Part shown: positions 26,501 through 32,799 of the stretch, piece by piece
Position numbering within the stretch: the first letter of the stretch is position 1
Layout: every line of letters begins with the position of its first letter
Assembly: GCA_021014325.1 (NCBI GenBank)
Contig: CM037474.1
Span: 6,427,130 to 6,491,129 of the forward strand
DNA from: Plazaster borealis
Lineage: Eukaryota > Echinodermata > Asteroidea > Forcipulatida > Labidiasteridae
DNA length: 64,000 nucleotides
Direction of reading: 5' to 3'
Position numbers and translations under genes: made by a program
Notes under the pieces: generated by a model
What the model saw: the letters and a program-made list of their open reading frames with translations, nothing else
The model's database searches: none
What the model was told of the DNA's origin: nothing

Positions 26501-29500
26501 CCAAATCAAACTAACTTAAACGAATTCTGGAAAAACCTTCTCTATGAATTACCCTCTTTAGTGTCTATACATTTAATTTGTTTGTGATGGGTCAAATAAA
26601 CCTTTGGCTTTCTATCGACACAAGTTTTCTAGCAATATAAATACTACTCTCTTTCTTTTTTAGTCGAACATGAAGAAAAAACAACTTTGTCTCAATTTTC
26701 AACAATCACTGAATTAGTGTATCATTTGAAAAGTTCTACTCTGCACTTGATTAAATGCTACATCAACAATTCTCTTACAAACCACGGAGCAAAAGGGAAA
26801 TTTTACAGGATGAAAAACACGTCATGAAGAAAACAACTTTCGCATACAGGTTTTTTTAAAGTGATACGACACAATCAATTTTTGCATGAGTTTCTATTTT
26901 CAGAACTTTTCATAAAAATCTATTGATTTTAATAGGTGGTTTCAATTTGTATGAGCACAGCTTATTAAGTGTAGTTACACAACTCTACTGCTAGTGTAAT
27001 CTGCTTCCTAAAGGGAAAAACAACCCAAAATATTAATACCTTGCTAACAATCGTTCAGTAATATAAACGTCATCAAATTAATACTGTGTATAGAAAGGGT
27101 TCTATATCTAAAGCAGAAGTGGTTAAAGTAACATCGACCATACACTAAACAAGTTTTTCATTAGACTAAAGGAGTAGTAGGAGATGGCAGTCACTTCGAC
27201 GCAAAACAAACAGACTGTACCTCAACTCCTTCATACCACCACTGTCTGTTTCCTCAATGATCAGCCCAGACGTTATTGCTTTCTGCTGAGATGTTGAATT
27301 TATCTAATTTATATTCAGCATATTTTTGTTTGTGTGTAATTATTTTGTGTATGGCATGTCTGCAAGGACATTTTCCTCCATGGTAGGACCAATAAACTGA
27401 AACTGAAACATCTTTATTTATGAAAAGTACTTACTAACTCCAAATCATCAGTCTGACTCTGGTAACTTACTGTGTGTTCAAGTCATCTCTCTGATGGAAG
27501 GAGCTTGTCAATTGGGCATGACTGGTCATTCTTTTTTATTATCAACTGAACAGGAAACTGGCATTTTGTTACAGCCTTGTTTTAGGACATTTCAGTTCAA
27601 GGATAAATCCTCTATGAACTTCCTGAGTGACCTTAGCACCTCATGCAATAATGTTATTATTATTATTATTATTTCTGGTTTATTAAAACAATGCATTTGT
27701 AGCCATGGGGCTAAATTGCTACAAAGTTTTAAAAACAATATTTAAAAACAATTATGTACATTAAATTACTTCTTTAAAAATAGTTACGGATTTACACATG
27801 AAACTAAAATAAATCCAGAAAACAAAAACACAGCACACATTTTAAAAAGAGAAATTTATACTTGGTTCAAAATACAAAGTAAGGTATCGGACTATTTTTG
27901 TATCTGTTTGTTTTGCACTTAATTTCGGAAAGATTGTTACTGTTTCTTAATTGATATTGCAAACTACAACCTCGTGGCTTGGGTAACCACTGACGGAACA
28001 TGTTGGAAATCTTTCAGCTTTGTTGCAAAGCTGATGCAAAGATCTTTTCTGTGGTCATGGAGTGACACTAAATTGCATTTAATAAGCACACGGTCGTAAT
28101 TTACATAACCCAAGCCCAAAATAATTTTAAGAGCATGCCATTCTATTAGAAGAAGAAAATACCCGTAAATTATTATCAAAAAAGATATTACTATTCGTAG
28201 TTAGTTTAATATTTAAAACATCATTTACGACCAGTGGAATGCTCATCTTTATTGAGAATGTTACAGGTTGCACTGAAGATTCACATGGCATTTAAAAAAT
28301 CTTATGATTTCCTGAATTCTGTGTTTAACCTTATTTGTGCAATTATTTGTAAAAAGTAATGTTGTACGCACCTCTAACCTAAAGGGACACATTGCCTTGG
28401 ACTTGGCAATTTGGGCTATAAAAAGCGTTTGAAAGTGTTCGTTGTGAAATGAATATGGTTTGAACGATGTTTTAAAAGTAGAATATAATGATCCACACAA
28501 ATATGCCTCAAAATTGTGTGTGGTTTTCCTGTTATTTCGTGAACTAGGTAACACGGTCCACAATTTTGTAAAACCAACTTTTTGACTCCACAAAATGGTA
28601 GACCGTGTTACTTCACAAAGTTAAAAGAAAACCACACAATTTCGAGGCATATTTGTGTTGATCATTATATTCTACTTTCAAAACATCTTTCCAACCATAT
28701 TCATTTCATAACAAATGCTTTCAAATACTTTTTATAGCCCAGAGTGCCCAATCCAAGGCAACGTGTCCATTTATATGGGCACATTGCCTTCGGATTGGGC
28801 GTTTTGGGCGGTTGGGTTGGTGAAGTGGTATCTTTCCTCGCTTTCCACCTCAAGGACCCTGGTTCGAATCCCACCTGGGGTACTATGTGGATTGGGTTTT
28901 CAGTCCCTACCTGACTGCCTGGGTTTTCTCTGGAGTATTTCTCTGGGGTTTTCCTCTGGGGTTTTCCTCCCACATCTAAAAGTGAATTTTCCTTCTTTGT
29001 ATTCTCTCCATGGGGTTCTTGGCTAGTATAGTGATTTAGTTTGCTTTTCTGAGAGTCCTTGGCTTCTCAACCAGAATAATAAATGAAATGAACTGAAACT
29101 AAAAGGATAAGGAGTATTTCAAACTGCAAAATTTGAGATTTGAAGGCAATTTGCCCTTTCATGCAGTGGTTTGTTAAAATTGTTTCTTTGCAATACTTTA
29201 CAGCTCCTTGTAAGATTGGCAGTGACATTGAGGATGAGTTGGAGGTTCTATTCAGTGACACATCACCTCTGGTTGATAGAAGAAAAAGACTCAAGATTCA
29301 AGAAGACCATCATGACGACGAAGGCAGTGAGTCTGATGATAGTCAAGAACAAAGTAAGATTCTAGAATTGTTTGTAGATGTTCATTCCATGGTCTGGGGC
29401 ACTCTGCTAAACGTGTTCTACATGATGAAATGAACATGGTGTCTTGCTAGATTAGTTTTAAGATGTACACAACAATGTTTAAATTTAACGCAATTATCTT

Positions 29501-31506
29501 TAAAATGTGAGCGCTCCCATTGAGATGAAACTGTCAAAAGTTGTTAAGTTTCTTTAAAATGCGCATCTTAAAACCACTTTTGTATTTATCGTTATATGTA
29601 TTGCTTTTATTTAAATTTTTGGGTTGAACAAAGGAAAAATTGACTAGAGCGGGATTTGAACCTGCGACCTCTAGATTAATGTGCCGGGGCTCTACCAACT
29701 GAGCTATCTAGCCCTGTATTGGCGGTCTCCCTACTTAATATCTTTGTTTGGGGTGCCAGTCAGAAACCATTCAACCTGTAACCGCCCTATAGCCAGGGAT
29801 CACACCCAAGTTTACGATACAACCTGGAAAATGGCAGCAGAGGGATCACCTTAAGGGGATGCAACTTTTTATTTCAAATATCAAGTAATAAACCACAAGG
29901 GAAACCAACTGGGTAAATTTTGATTACTTTTGGGTTGACAAACAAAAATTGACTAGAGTTGGATTTGAACCTGTGACCTTTTGTATTGGTTGTCTCCCTA
30001 TTTTGTCAGTATCTTTGTTCGGGGGTGCCATTCAGAAGCCATTCGACCTGTAACTCCCGTAAATAGGGAGACTGCCAATATAGGGCTAGATAGCTCAGTT
30101 GGTAGAGCGCCGGCACGTTAATCCCGAAATTAATTAAAATTTACCCTGTCAGTTTCCCTTGTGGTTTATTACTAATACTTGCTTTTATTTTAACAGGAAT
30201 ATTGATGGACAGAGAGAGTTCTAGTGGCCATAGTTACATTGCCATGGATGACAGTGACTTGAGCAGTTGTGAGCTAGACTTGTATGATTCAGCCCCAGGT
30301 AACGAGCAATCTCAGACACACAAGGAAGATGGAAAACAACCCAGTGATACCTCATCTGAGTCAGGAGACTTTGTCAAGTCCACTAAGCTTGGCTTCCCTC
30401 TCCATCAGACCAGCCAAGGCCCAATGTCTTCTAAAACTCTGACAGTAAGTTCAAAGCTCTCCGAGGCAGAGAAAAGATTAGACAAAAAGTTGTCCAGCGT
30501 CAAATCAAAACATGCTGAGATTAGCAACTGGTTGAGATATCTTCCAAACTCGTCAGCAGTTGAAAGGAAGACACTTGGGAAGAAGAAAGATTCAAGGGAT
30601 GATGCATTGTCTGTGGATGATGCACATCAAAGAGAAGTACCAAATGTTGACTCTTCGGATATGAACAGTTCTCTAGTATCAGACAACACAAAAAGGGACA
30701 GGTTCAGGTCAAAGGTCAGAGGTCATCAATCTCCAAATAAAAAGCAGACTGTCGAAAGCAGAAAAGAGTCACATGATGAAAAACAATCTGTAAACACATA
30801 TCATCAAGACACCAAACCTAATGAGTTATCTGAATTAAACCGCTCATTTGCCGAGTCGGACAAAACGGAAGAGTATAAATTCAGCAGCAGTCAAGGGGTA
30901 TTTCTGGAAGAAAAAGTGCAAGATTCGTTTCATGAGGAGGTTCCAAGTAAGCCTGAAGAGAGTGACTCAAGAAAATATCAAGGAATTTTAGATGATGAAG
31001 ACTGCAATGATTCCAAAGATAAGCATAAAAATGATTCAGGGTTTCAGTTATACCCAACCAGCTCTGATTCAATCCGACATAAGGAAGCCTCAGAGTGTGA
31101 TAATTTGAGATTGAATGATGCATCAGATAAAACCCAACTTTTCCCACATCAAGCTGGTTCCCCCTTAAAGTTGCCTAATAGAAATAAACTCAATAATTTA
31201 CAAACATCGGACTTACATCAATTAACACCCAAATCCAAAGAACCAGTGTTTCATAAGACAGTAAGTGAACTGCAATCATTTGGTGATAACAATGGGCAGT
31301 CTCAGGATACCAACCATTCAGAAGAGACATCCTTACCTAGCTCTCAAGGGTCTCTTATGTCACAAGTTTCATCCGACTTCGACATCCCATGTACCCCAGA
31401 GGGTAAGAAACTACACCCTTCACAAGTTGAGGAGGTGAAAGTTATGATAGCGAGAGGTGACTCAATTCCATTGGTGTCATGTTCTAAGACACTCATATCA
31501 GATTAG
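2438..31506 (+). CDS. DCLRE1C: Artemis nuclease (DNA cross-link repair 1C), 3' eleven exons
   Basis: Spliced gene, 5'-truncated by the window edge. Artemis is the metallo-beta-lactamase/beta-CASP nuclease that opens hairpins and trims ends in non-homologous end joining with DNA-PKcs and DNA ligase IV. Exons: 2438-2539, 3690-3762, 4886-4923, 7033-7135, 8149-8256, 9779-9870, 10887-10941, 11969-12057, 13967-14079, 29204-29353, 30197-31506. All junctions are GT-AG and phases join, giving about 743 codons from human residue ~115 onward. Seen: VLYTGDFR (metal-binding Asp), YVDTTFC (beta-CASP motif A), QVHACR (motif B His), SFHSSFSE (motif C His), YKPLGKLK, then an acidic segment before PLVDRRKR resembling the human DNA-PKcs contact region, and a long Ser/Gln-rich tail ending like human Artemis ([11 protein letters not shown], then GDSI). 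The HxHxDH motif must lie upstream. The loop after motif B is shorter than in human. Identity is firm; exact splice choices are inferred from phase and consensus. Confidence 0.93.
2757..3144 (-). mobile_element. Retroelement-like insert
   Basis: Begins AAGGTTCATTTATTTTCC, a reverse 3'-tail-like sequence common next to LINE/SINE ends. Flanked by TAAGCA on both sides. No ORF of note. Confidence 0.4.
3163..3517 (+). mobile_element. TTAA MITE, family C
   Basis: Ends AGGCCCTGTACACTATTGGTAA and TTACCAAAAGTGTACAATACCT with TTAA at 3159-3162 and 3518-3521. The interior differs from families A and B but the terminal pattern is shared. Confidence 0.8.
3690..3762 (+). CDS. DCLRE1C: Artemis exon: beta-CASP motif A
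   Basis: Encodes [19 protein letters not shown] then YIPSR. The Asp of YVDTTFC is beta-CASP motif A. Acceptor is ctacag; donor is gtaagg at 3763, phase 0. Confidence 0.93.
3816..4189 (-). mobile_element. TTAA MITE, family A, reverse
   Basis: Same family as 899-1264 in opposite orientation; TTAA at 3812-3815 and 4190-4193. In the intron after the Artemis motif A exon. Confidence 0.85.
4886..4923 (+). CDS. DCLRE1C: Artemis 38-nt micro-exon
   Basis: Short exon encoding [12 protein letters not shown] plus two bases of a Gln codon finished in the next exon. It matches the human segment between the motif A exon and the [20 protein letters not shown] segment in spacing and character. Acceptor cacag, donor gtaagt. 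Confidence 0.82.
5191..5622 (+). mobile_element. tRNA-Leu(CAA)-like SINE, full length
   Basis: The head GGCGTGTCGTGGCTGAGCGG, anticodon arm CCAGACTCAAGCTCTGG and a B-box region give a tRNA-Leu-CAA-like promoter. The body has GACACTTGTGTCCTTAAGCAAG and CCCATCGGGTGTGATAAAGCG; the tail is an ATT microsatellite. Not a functional tRNA: the acceptor stem does not close. Confidence 0.85.
6028..6178. mobile_element. Short foldback with CCTGACGTTTCGACCCTAGC arms
   Basis: About 50-bp arms (AATGGCCTGACGTTTCGACC and its complement near 6135-6160) around a short loop containing AGAAAGACTCTGC repeats. Confidence 0.8.
6545..6620 (+). repeat. G-run repeat fragment
   Basis: GGTTCTCCCCAGAATTTTTTC followed by a nine-G run. 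Unclassified dispersed repeat. Confidence 0.35.
6771..6925. mobile_element. Foldback around an intronic site
   Basis: Arms GACTTTGGAACACTAGGTG and CACCTAGTGTTCCCAAAAGTC are inverted, with CAGCAGACTTACCAGGTAAA against TTTACCTGTTAAGTCTGCTG inside. Confidence 0.75.
7033..7135 (+). CDS. DCLRE1C: Artemis exon: [10 protein letters not shown] segment
   Basis: Encodes [20 protein letters not shown] then [14 protein letters not shown], clearly collinear with the human protein. Acceptor gattacag, donor gtagat, phase 0 out. Confidence 0.93.
7241..7560 (+). mobile_element. tRNA-Leu-like SINE, degenerate
   Basis: Head TGGCGTGTCGTGGCTGAGTGG is kept, but the anticodon arm is eroded. Body AGTGTCTTTGAGCAAGATAC; the tail differs from the 5191 copy. 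Confidence 0.65.
7731..8075 (+). mobile_element. tRNA-Leu-like SINE, second subfamily
   Basis: Head GAGTGGCCGAGCGGTTAAG, then ACCAGATTCGAGCTCTGG and B box GGTTCGAGTCC. The 3' part TTCACTTATGAGGCATCCTT differs from the 5191 type and is shared with 21859-22203. Confidence 0.8.
8149..8256 (+). CDS. DCLRE1C: Artemis exon: beta-CASP motif B
   Basis: Encodes [34 protein letters not shown] and YM. The His of QVHACR corresponds to human His254. A gt at 8250 is possible but breaks the frame to the next exon; gtaagt at 8257 keeps phase 0 and was chosen. The human HPKAEEYFQWSKL-like stretch is missing, so either the loop is short here or a small exon in 8257-9778 was overlooked. Confidence 0.88.
8483..8862 (+). 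mobile_element. tRNA-Leu-like SINE with ATC tail
   Basis: Head GTGGCGTGTCGTGGCCGAGC, anticodon arm GGACCCAAGCTCTGG and B box GGTTTGAATCC; ends in an ATC microsatellite at 8844-8862. Confidence 0.75.
8868..9780 (-). mobile_element. Non-LTR retrotransposon ORF2 3' fragment, split by a MITE
   Basis: Minus-strand reading shows RT-end signatures: [14 protein letters not shown] on one side of the MITE and [36 protein letters not shown] on the other. Degraded by stops. Interrupted by the family A element 9147-9512. It ends at the acceptor of the 9779 Artemis exon. Confidence 0.8.
9147..9512 (+). mobile_element. TTAA MITE, family A, inside a LINE
   Basis: TTAA at 9143-9146 and 9513-9516. Removing one TTAA and the element restores contiguous LINE sequence. 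Confidence 0.87.
9779..9870 (+). CDS. DCLRE1C: Artemis exon: PSTMWF strand
   Basis: Encodes [20 protein letters not shown] then [10 protein letters not shown] plus two bases. PSTMWF is identical to human Artemis. Acceptor is ctgcag directly after a retrotransposon fragment; donor gtgagt. Confidence 0.9.
10401..10822 (+). mobile_element. tRNA-Leu(CAA)-like SINE, full length
   Basis: Near-identical body to 5191-5622, with CACCAGACTCAAGCTCTGG and B box GGTTCGAGTCCC intact and an ATT tail. Directly 5' of the Artemis motif C exon. Confidence 0.87.
10887..10941 (+). CDS. DCLRE1C: Artemis exon: beta-CASP motif C
   Basis: Encodes [18 protein letters not shown]. The His of SFHSS is beta-CASP motif C (human His319). 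Acceptor taacag, donor gtaagt. Confidence 0.92.
11134..11646. mobile_element. Foldback transposon with TTAA duplication
   Basis: Ends AGAGGAAGGGAAATGACCA and TGGTCATTTCCCTTCCTCT with TTAA at 11130-11133 and 11647-11650. The arms extend inward with ACATCCCCGTACAAAAATGT blocks on both sides. Overlapping ORFs here come from the inverted arms. Confidence 0.8.
11969..12057 (+). CDS. DCLRE1C: Artemis exon: [16 protein letters not shown]
   Basis: Encodes [20 protein letters not shown] then RCTEEKINE plus two bases. It matches the end of the human catalytic domain (DFLSYLCPVNAYPNVIP). Acceptor ctcaag, donor gtaaaa. Confidence 0.92.
12388..12545. mobile_element. tRNA-Lys-like head-to-head foldback, short
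   Basis: GGGGTTGAACAAAGAAAAAT at 12390 and its inverse near 12489 bracket opposing B-box-like sequences (GATTTGAACC and GGTTCAAATCC). Confidence 0.7.
12735..13096 (+). mobile_element. TTAA MITE, family A
   Basis: The right end CGTGTATGATACCT is followed by TTAA at 13097-13100. The left end is diverged (GGCACTGAACACGTTTGG). Confidence 0.8.
13101..13317 (+). mobile_element. Foldback element D, truncated
   Basis: Starts AGGGACACGTTGCCTTGGAG like 28381-28769. The inner half is kept; the outer half is lost at a tRNA-like element. Confidence 0.7.
13318..13645. mobile_element. tRNA-Lys-like head-to-head SINE dimer
   Basis: A reverse head (CTGAGCTATCTAGCCC) at the left and a forward head (GGGCTAGATAGCTCAGTT, then TTAATCCGGAGGTCG) at 13537-13600 face outward around a spacer that includes CTGACTGGCACCCC. 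Confidence 0.75.
13680..13915 (+). mobile_element. tRNA-Lys-like element remnant
   Basis: Spacer CCTCTGCTGCAGCTTCCCAG and forward end GTTAATCCAGAGGTCG then TTTGTTCAACCC; the A-box part is deleted. Confidence 0.6.
13967..14079 (+). CDS. DCLRE1C: Artemis exon: YKPLGKLK segment
   Basis: Encodes [20 protein letters not shown] then [17 protein letters not shown]. Conserved YKPLGKLK and ARTV follow the catalytic domain. Donor gtaagt opens the 15.1 kb intron that houses both LRR genes. Confidence 0.92.
14090..14570 (+). repeat. 28-bp tandem repeat (about 17 copies)
   Basis: Unit CTTAGCATGTTCCAACCTCA plus TTAAGCTG, with scattered substitutions. It begins about 10 bases after the donor of the Artemis YKPLGKLK exon. 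Confidence 0.9.
15048..16616 (+). CDS. LRR single-pass transmembrane receptor-like protein (nested gene 1)
   Basis: Intact single-exon gene of 522 aa inside the large Artemis intron, same strand as the host. Seen: signal peptide (~1-24), a minimal LRRNT (Cys34, Cys45), about ten extracellular LRRs (~61-310) of LxxLxLxxN type, an LRRCT with Cys315, Cys317, Cys344 and Cys363 (NNPWVCNC), a transmembrane helix ~370-392 and a stop-transfer CRKKR. The ~125-residue cytoplasmic tail has Tyr457 (YSSI), Tyr467, Tyr469 and Tyr512 (YLEP) and proline-rich patches, which suggests signalling. NxT/S sites are frequent in the ectodomain. Family knowledge supports a cell-surface adhesion or innate-recognition role; ligand and orthologue are unknown. 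An AATAAA lies at 16952. The intronless form fits a retrocopy or an LRR family expansion. Confidence 0.9.
   Translation: MDAQNKQQILIFWLWLMLTISLASMQNITNREGCNIYGLESTVDCSGRRLTTLPNSLAINETLTFNFSENALQRFPGGTVRFTSPRLETLDLSNNQIEQFDPMAFGWLPSLKYLHVNHNKLSSIMSGSFINLSNLQVLDISYNNLFDLPKGLWEGLKEVKELLLSSNSLVSLKAGAFHFLKQLEYLDLSANQIIDIHENAFTDLSLLKHLQLYRNEMTEVPPIPKNFRQDLQTLNLSGNPIKTLGPEAFGRLVYLHYLDLSKMDLEYVDPTTFDDLQALNELYLHKNKLQTLQVESIDQLQSLYSLSLINNPWVCNCGLSMLVEYLFSNTSSNINVAQIDSTFCRDNGSSKVPLRGLDSSKLCTFPYTEVLSAVTASVALITIIATFMFCVCRKKRLRMQDAPTSPGIIPQVSPGISQQSSPVTTTNFGNGVPGSSGANSSQSGNEDAVFTTSDHFYSSIKVETPVYCYADSRDLLPQGPGANAIKSPPKRCFPCPLKPGKEKDEAKKEELYLEPIKKPPTN
16641..16707 (+). repeat. 66-bp tandem duplicate of the LRR gene 1 tail
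   Basis: GAATTGTACCTCAAACCAAT with downstream AACTTGTAGAAGGTGT repeats 16575-16640 at a 66-base offset and in the same frame. It encodes [14 protein letters not shown] before its own TAG, but lies behind TAG TAA. Confidence 0.85.
17000..17994. other. AT-rich intronic stretch
   Basis: No gene seen. Holds an AATAAA at 17299 and an imperfect direct repeat of TATTTAAATAAATAAATAAT near 17435 and 17505. Confidence 0.5.
17999..18382 (+). mobile_element. TTAA MITE, family B, diverged
   Basis: TTAA at 17995-17998 and 18383-18386. The interior has GCGATATCTCAAAAACGCTA and TTCACAGGTTAGTTTTAT as in other family B copies. Confidence 0.75.
18549..18878. mobile_element. Element with AACTCTTTCAGTGC ends and repeated palindromes
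   Basis: Ends AACTCTTTCAGTGCA and GGCACTGAAAGAGTT. The inside carries three TCGTACATGTACGA-type palindromes about 55 bases apart. Confidence 0.7.
18900..20360. other. Intronic sequence without a recognised gene
   Basis: Two GAGGGCG/CGCCCTC-containing tracts (19042, 19208) and an AT-rich background; no convincing exon or element boundaries seen. Confidence 0.4.
20363..21030 (-). mobile_element. tRNA-Leu-like SINE split by a TTAA MITE
   Basis: The 3' part is 20363-20463 and the 5' head part 20821-21030 (reverse B box CTGAACCCACACTCTG). The split point TCTC/TTAA/AGATAAG reconstitutes the family body. Insert is 20468-20816. Confidence 0.85.
20468..20816 (+). mobile_element. TTAA MITE, family B
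   Basis: Ends AGGCATCGTACATGTTTGG and CCAAACGTGTACGATGCCT, with TTAA at 20464-20467 and 20817-20820. Confidence 0.88.
21031..21858. other. Intronic sequence without a recognised gene
   Basis: No exon or repeat boundary supported. Lies downstream of nested LRR gene 2. Confidence 0.4.
21859..22203 (+). mobile_element. tRNA-Leu-like SINE with A-box deletion
   Basis: Head GTGGCATCTCGTGGCCG jumps to GACTCAAGCTCTGGTG, losing about 21 bases of the D arm. The 3' tail is the CTTATGAGGC-TTCCTTGG subfamily, ending in AAT repeats. Confidence 0.8.
22270..23904 (-). CDS. LRR single-pass transmembrane receptor-like protein (nested gene 2)
   Basis: Intact single-exon gene of 544 aa on the strand opposite Artemis, in the same intron. 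Seen: a short N-terminal stretch then hydrophobic signal segment ~19-36, LRRNT CPELCQC...C (Cys39, 43, 45, 52), about thirteen LRRs (~66-415), LRRCT NPWACDC with Cys423, Cys425, Cys456 and Cys477, a transmembrane helix ~494-516 and a short basic-then-acidic tail of about 28 residues ending DDEISI. Met1, 3 and 4 are alternative starts and do not change the domain reading. The short tail, unlike nested gene 1, argues against strong intrinsic signalling. Slit/LRIG-like ectodomain; no specific orthologue recognised. Confidence 0.9.
   Translation of the reverse strand: MIMMVLSWREEPYKRTHIEFLWCLVCLFLVSVWQVSMACPELCQCNQQTVTCPDATLIPVDIPIETTILKFPNHRFTNLPSYTFVPHNLNRLKELHLIEGNLEIIDDNAFHGLPQLKSLHLDYNNIETLAPNAFDGLSKVTHLYLYYNKLQQLHPRQFVGLTLLFWMSLSFNALTDIPPNAFQGLENLHILYIRYNHLSVLGDYQSFSGLHHLQMLSLENNHALRTIGDETFSQLYSLTDLELGGNMLAAASFTEATFSGLHKLTTLNFHDNPLGLVPSLALKPIPQLDKIYLTRCQLRYVEQGDFQYVPELKELYLDDNEALKEIPKHTLMELPQLEMLHYSQTSITEIPAFSFQNATNLKKLVIADSRLSNIEENGFDGLENIHQLDLSNNKLTTLFYNILDSIQLSGNLKIDLSDNPWACDCHLQDFIQRVEKRYTPKQVTQVFNTSQLQPMCLSPPQLAGQSIFGVPTHSLSCDTPSPEDASHETNQRKITIGSCVGLACVVLLCTICGIFFYRKRQRKMSGMLRSISDSTFPLDDEISI
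24199..24550. repeat. Two short hairpins upstream of LRR gene 2
   Basis: Hairpin 1 at 24207-24241: TTGACCTCAACTTCCG against CGGAAGTAAAGGTCAA. Hairpin 2 at 24507-24544: CACCTAATAACCCGG against CCGGGTTATTTTTAGGTG. Confidence 0.7.
24551..25888. other. Intronic sequence without a recognised gene
   Basis: Contains a poly-G run near 24931 and an ACATGTACATGACATGTACATGT tract near 25164-25186; no exon supported. Confidence 0.4.
25893..26265 (-). mobile_element. TTAA MITE, family B, reverse
   Basis: TTAA at 25889-25892 and 26266-26269. Contains reverse forms of the GATATTGCC and CCACGCAGGAAGAATAAT segments. Confidence 0.83.
26370..26610 (+). mobile_element. CR1/L2-like LINE 3' fragment
   Basis: Reads [20 protein letters not shown] then [14 protein letters not shown], the RT C-terminal signature with a WNxLxxEIVxAPS pattern. 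An upstream RGHRK segment is frameshifted. Dead copy. Confidence 0.75.
26611..28380. other. Intronic sequence without a recognised gene
   Basis: AT-rich; an ATT microsatellite at 27653-27671 begins a possible reverse LINE tail. No exon supported. Confidence 0.4.
28381..28769. mobile_element. Foldback element D, complete
   Basis: Nearly full-length inverted arms: AGGGACACATTGCCTTGGAC at the left, CCAAGGCAACGTGTCC at the right; AAAGTAGAATATAATGATC pairs with GATCATTATATTCTACTTT. Centre near 28580. Would form a ~190-bp hairpin in RNA. Confidence 0.87.
28800..29095 (+). mobile_element. tRNA-headed SINE, distinct family
   Basis: Head GTTGGTGAAGTGGTATC with B box GGTTCGAATCCC. The 3' half shares a GTGATTTAG and CCTTGGxTTC-CCAGAA-AATA pattern with the tRNA-Leu SINE at 7731. 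Confidence 0.7.
29204..29353 (+). CDS. DCLRE1C: Artemis exon: acidic DNA-PKcs-contact-like segment
   Basis: Encodes [20 protein letters not shown] then [20 protein letters not shown]. The pattern acidic-LF-D-PL-R(K/H) resembles the human segment around Leu401/Arg402 known to contact DNA-PKcs. Acceptor ttacag, donor gtaaga; phases 1 in and 1 out fit both neighbours. Confidence 0.85.
29617..30185. mobile_element. Complex of tRNA-Lys-like foldbacks next to the Artemis last exon
   Basis: Reverse heads (GAGCGGGATTTGAACC; GAGTTGGATTTGAACC) at 29647 and 29954, forward head GGGCTAGATAGCTCAGTTGG at 30082. The final segment ends about 12 bases before the acceptor used at 30197. Confidence 0.75.
30197..31506 (+). 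CDS. DCLRE1C: Artemis last coding exon: disordered SQ-rich tail
   Basis: About 436 codons, polar and low in hydrophobics, with many SQ/TQ dipeptides typical of DNA-PK/ATM targets. NWLRYL near the start is a weak candidate for the ligase IV-binding aromatic cluster. The end is collinear with the human C-terminus: [11 protein letters not shown], a 17-residue spacer, GDSIPL and a stop at 31504-31506. A donor-like gtgaaa occurs at 31435 (see the orphan exon at 33921). Confidence 0.9.
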
Positions 31507-31591
31507 TGAGATTCAAAATGTTGCATGACTGTAATTAAAGGAGATTCCATTGGGCAATATCTCTTCTTATGTGATTTGTTTTGGTTCTTAA

Positions 31592-31968
31592 AGGGTCTGT
31601 ACACCTTTGGTAATGACTCTGAAAATTAATGGCAATAAAAACTTACTTGGTGAGAGGTACAGCAGCTTTGGATAGTATAATGCATTTTGAGAAACTTTTC
31701 ACTTAGAAGTACTGCGGTTATGGAAAAAGATATCACTTTATATACCCAAAAATTTGAATCTGAGAAGCGTTACTGACAGTAACATTTCTCGGATTGTGTA
31801 TTCCAATTGCAGATTATTCTTCTTGCGTGGACATAACCGCTCCAGATTTTCGGCAATATCTCAAAAACGCTACCACCTTTTAAAATGGTTAGTTTTATGG
31901 TATATATCTACAACTATATAGGGTTGAAACAAACACTGGGTTCGAACTACAAAACGTATACAGACCCT
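31592..31968 (+). mobile_element. TTAA MITE, family B
   Basis: TTAA at 31588-31591 and 31969-31972, just beyond the Artemis stop codon; may lie within its 3' UTR. Confidence 0.83.
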
Positions 31969-32299
31969 TTAAAAGAATTTGTTGTTAAACAACTTGACAT
32001 TTCATTCAGTATGTGTTGTGACTGTCTTCAGCCTAAACATATGTATAGCAGTTTATCTATGGTGTTTTAAACCAATTGTTATAAGAGAGGTTTTGCAAGC
32101 GTATGGATATGGATACAGATACAGATGCGATAACTGTAGTTGTTCATGTTGGATGCACGTCAGATTTTGTTTCGCAATCATAGAGTTATGTTTCAGGCCT
32201 AGGCCAAATTATACATACTCGTATATGTATCCGTAGCCTTGCGAAACCTCTCTATCATTTATTTGAGACAGGTTGTTGAAGTTAATTTTTTAATTATGA

Positions 32300-32606
32300 G
32301 ACCCATTTATGTAACACCTTGTAAGGGTTTACAAGGTGCTGCTGCACATTCAGCAGCCATTGCCAGAAACACCGTGGCAAACCCCTCCTCTTAGAGATAA
32401 CTGTAAATGGATTCTTTAACGTGCATTACACAACAAACGGGACCAGTGGCTTTACGTCCCATCTGAAGGACCGAGCAATAATGGTTAAGTGTCTTGGTTT
32501 TAAAGAACACAAGTGTCACGACCGGAACTGGAACCCACACTCTGCTGATTACAAACACCAGAACTTGAGTCCAGTGCACTTGACTGCTCGGCCATGGCAT
32601 GCCACA
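32300..32606 (-). mobile_element. tRNA-Leu(CAA)-like SINE, reverse
   Basis: Reverse head CTGCTCGGCCATGGCATGCC and anticodon arm CCAGAACTTGAGTCCAGTG; body as in 5191-5622 with small deletions. Confidence 0.8.
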
Positions 32607-32690
32607 CAGCAGTACAGCAGTACTGTAATCAAGGATTACTATAGTCTTGGTTCAAGATGCTCCTGTTGTTTATTATCGCCAATAGAGTCG

Positions 32691-32704
32691 CCAGTAGAGG
32701 GCGC
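32691..32704 (+). promoter_or_regulatory. CTCF-like motif, 14/14
   Basis: CCAGTAGAGGGCGC matches CCASYAGRKGGCRC at every position. Binding is inferred only. Confidence 0.5.
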
Positions 32705-32785
32705 TATCAACCACGAACCCCTATCACCCCGATAACCGCTACCCTGTGATAGTGGACTCCCATGATAGCGGTCTCTGGTGAGAAC

Positions 32786-32799
32786 GCGCCCTCTTGTGG
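32786..32799 (-). promoter_or_regulatory. CTCF-like motif, 13/14, reverse
   Basis: Reverse complement CCACAAGAGGGCGC has one mismatch and faces the 32691 site (convergent). Confidence 0.45.
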
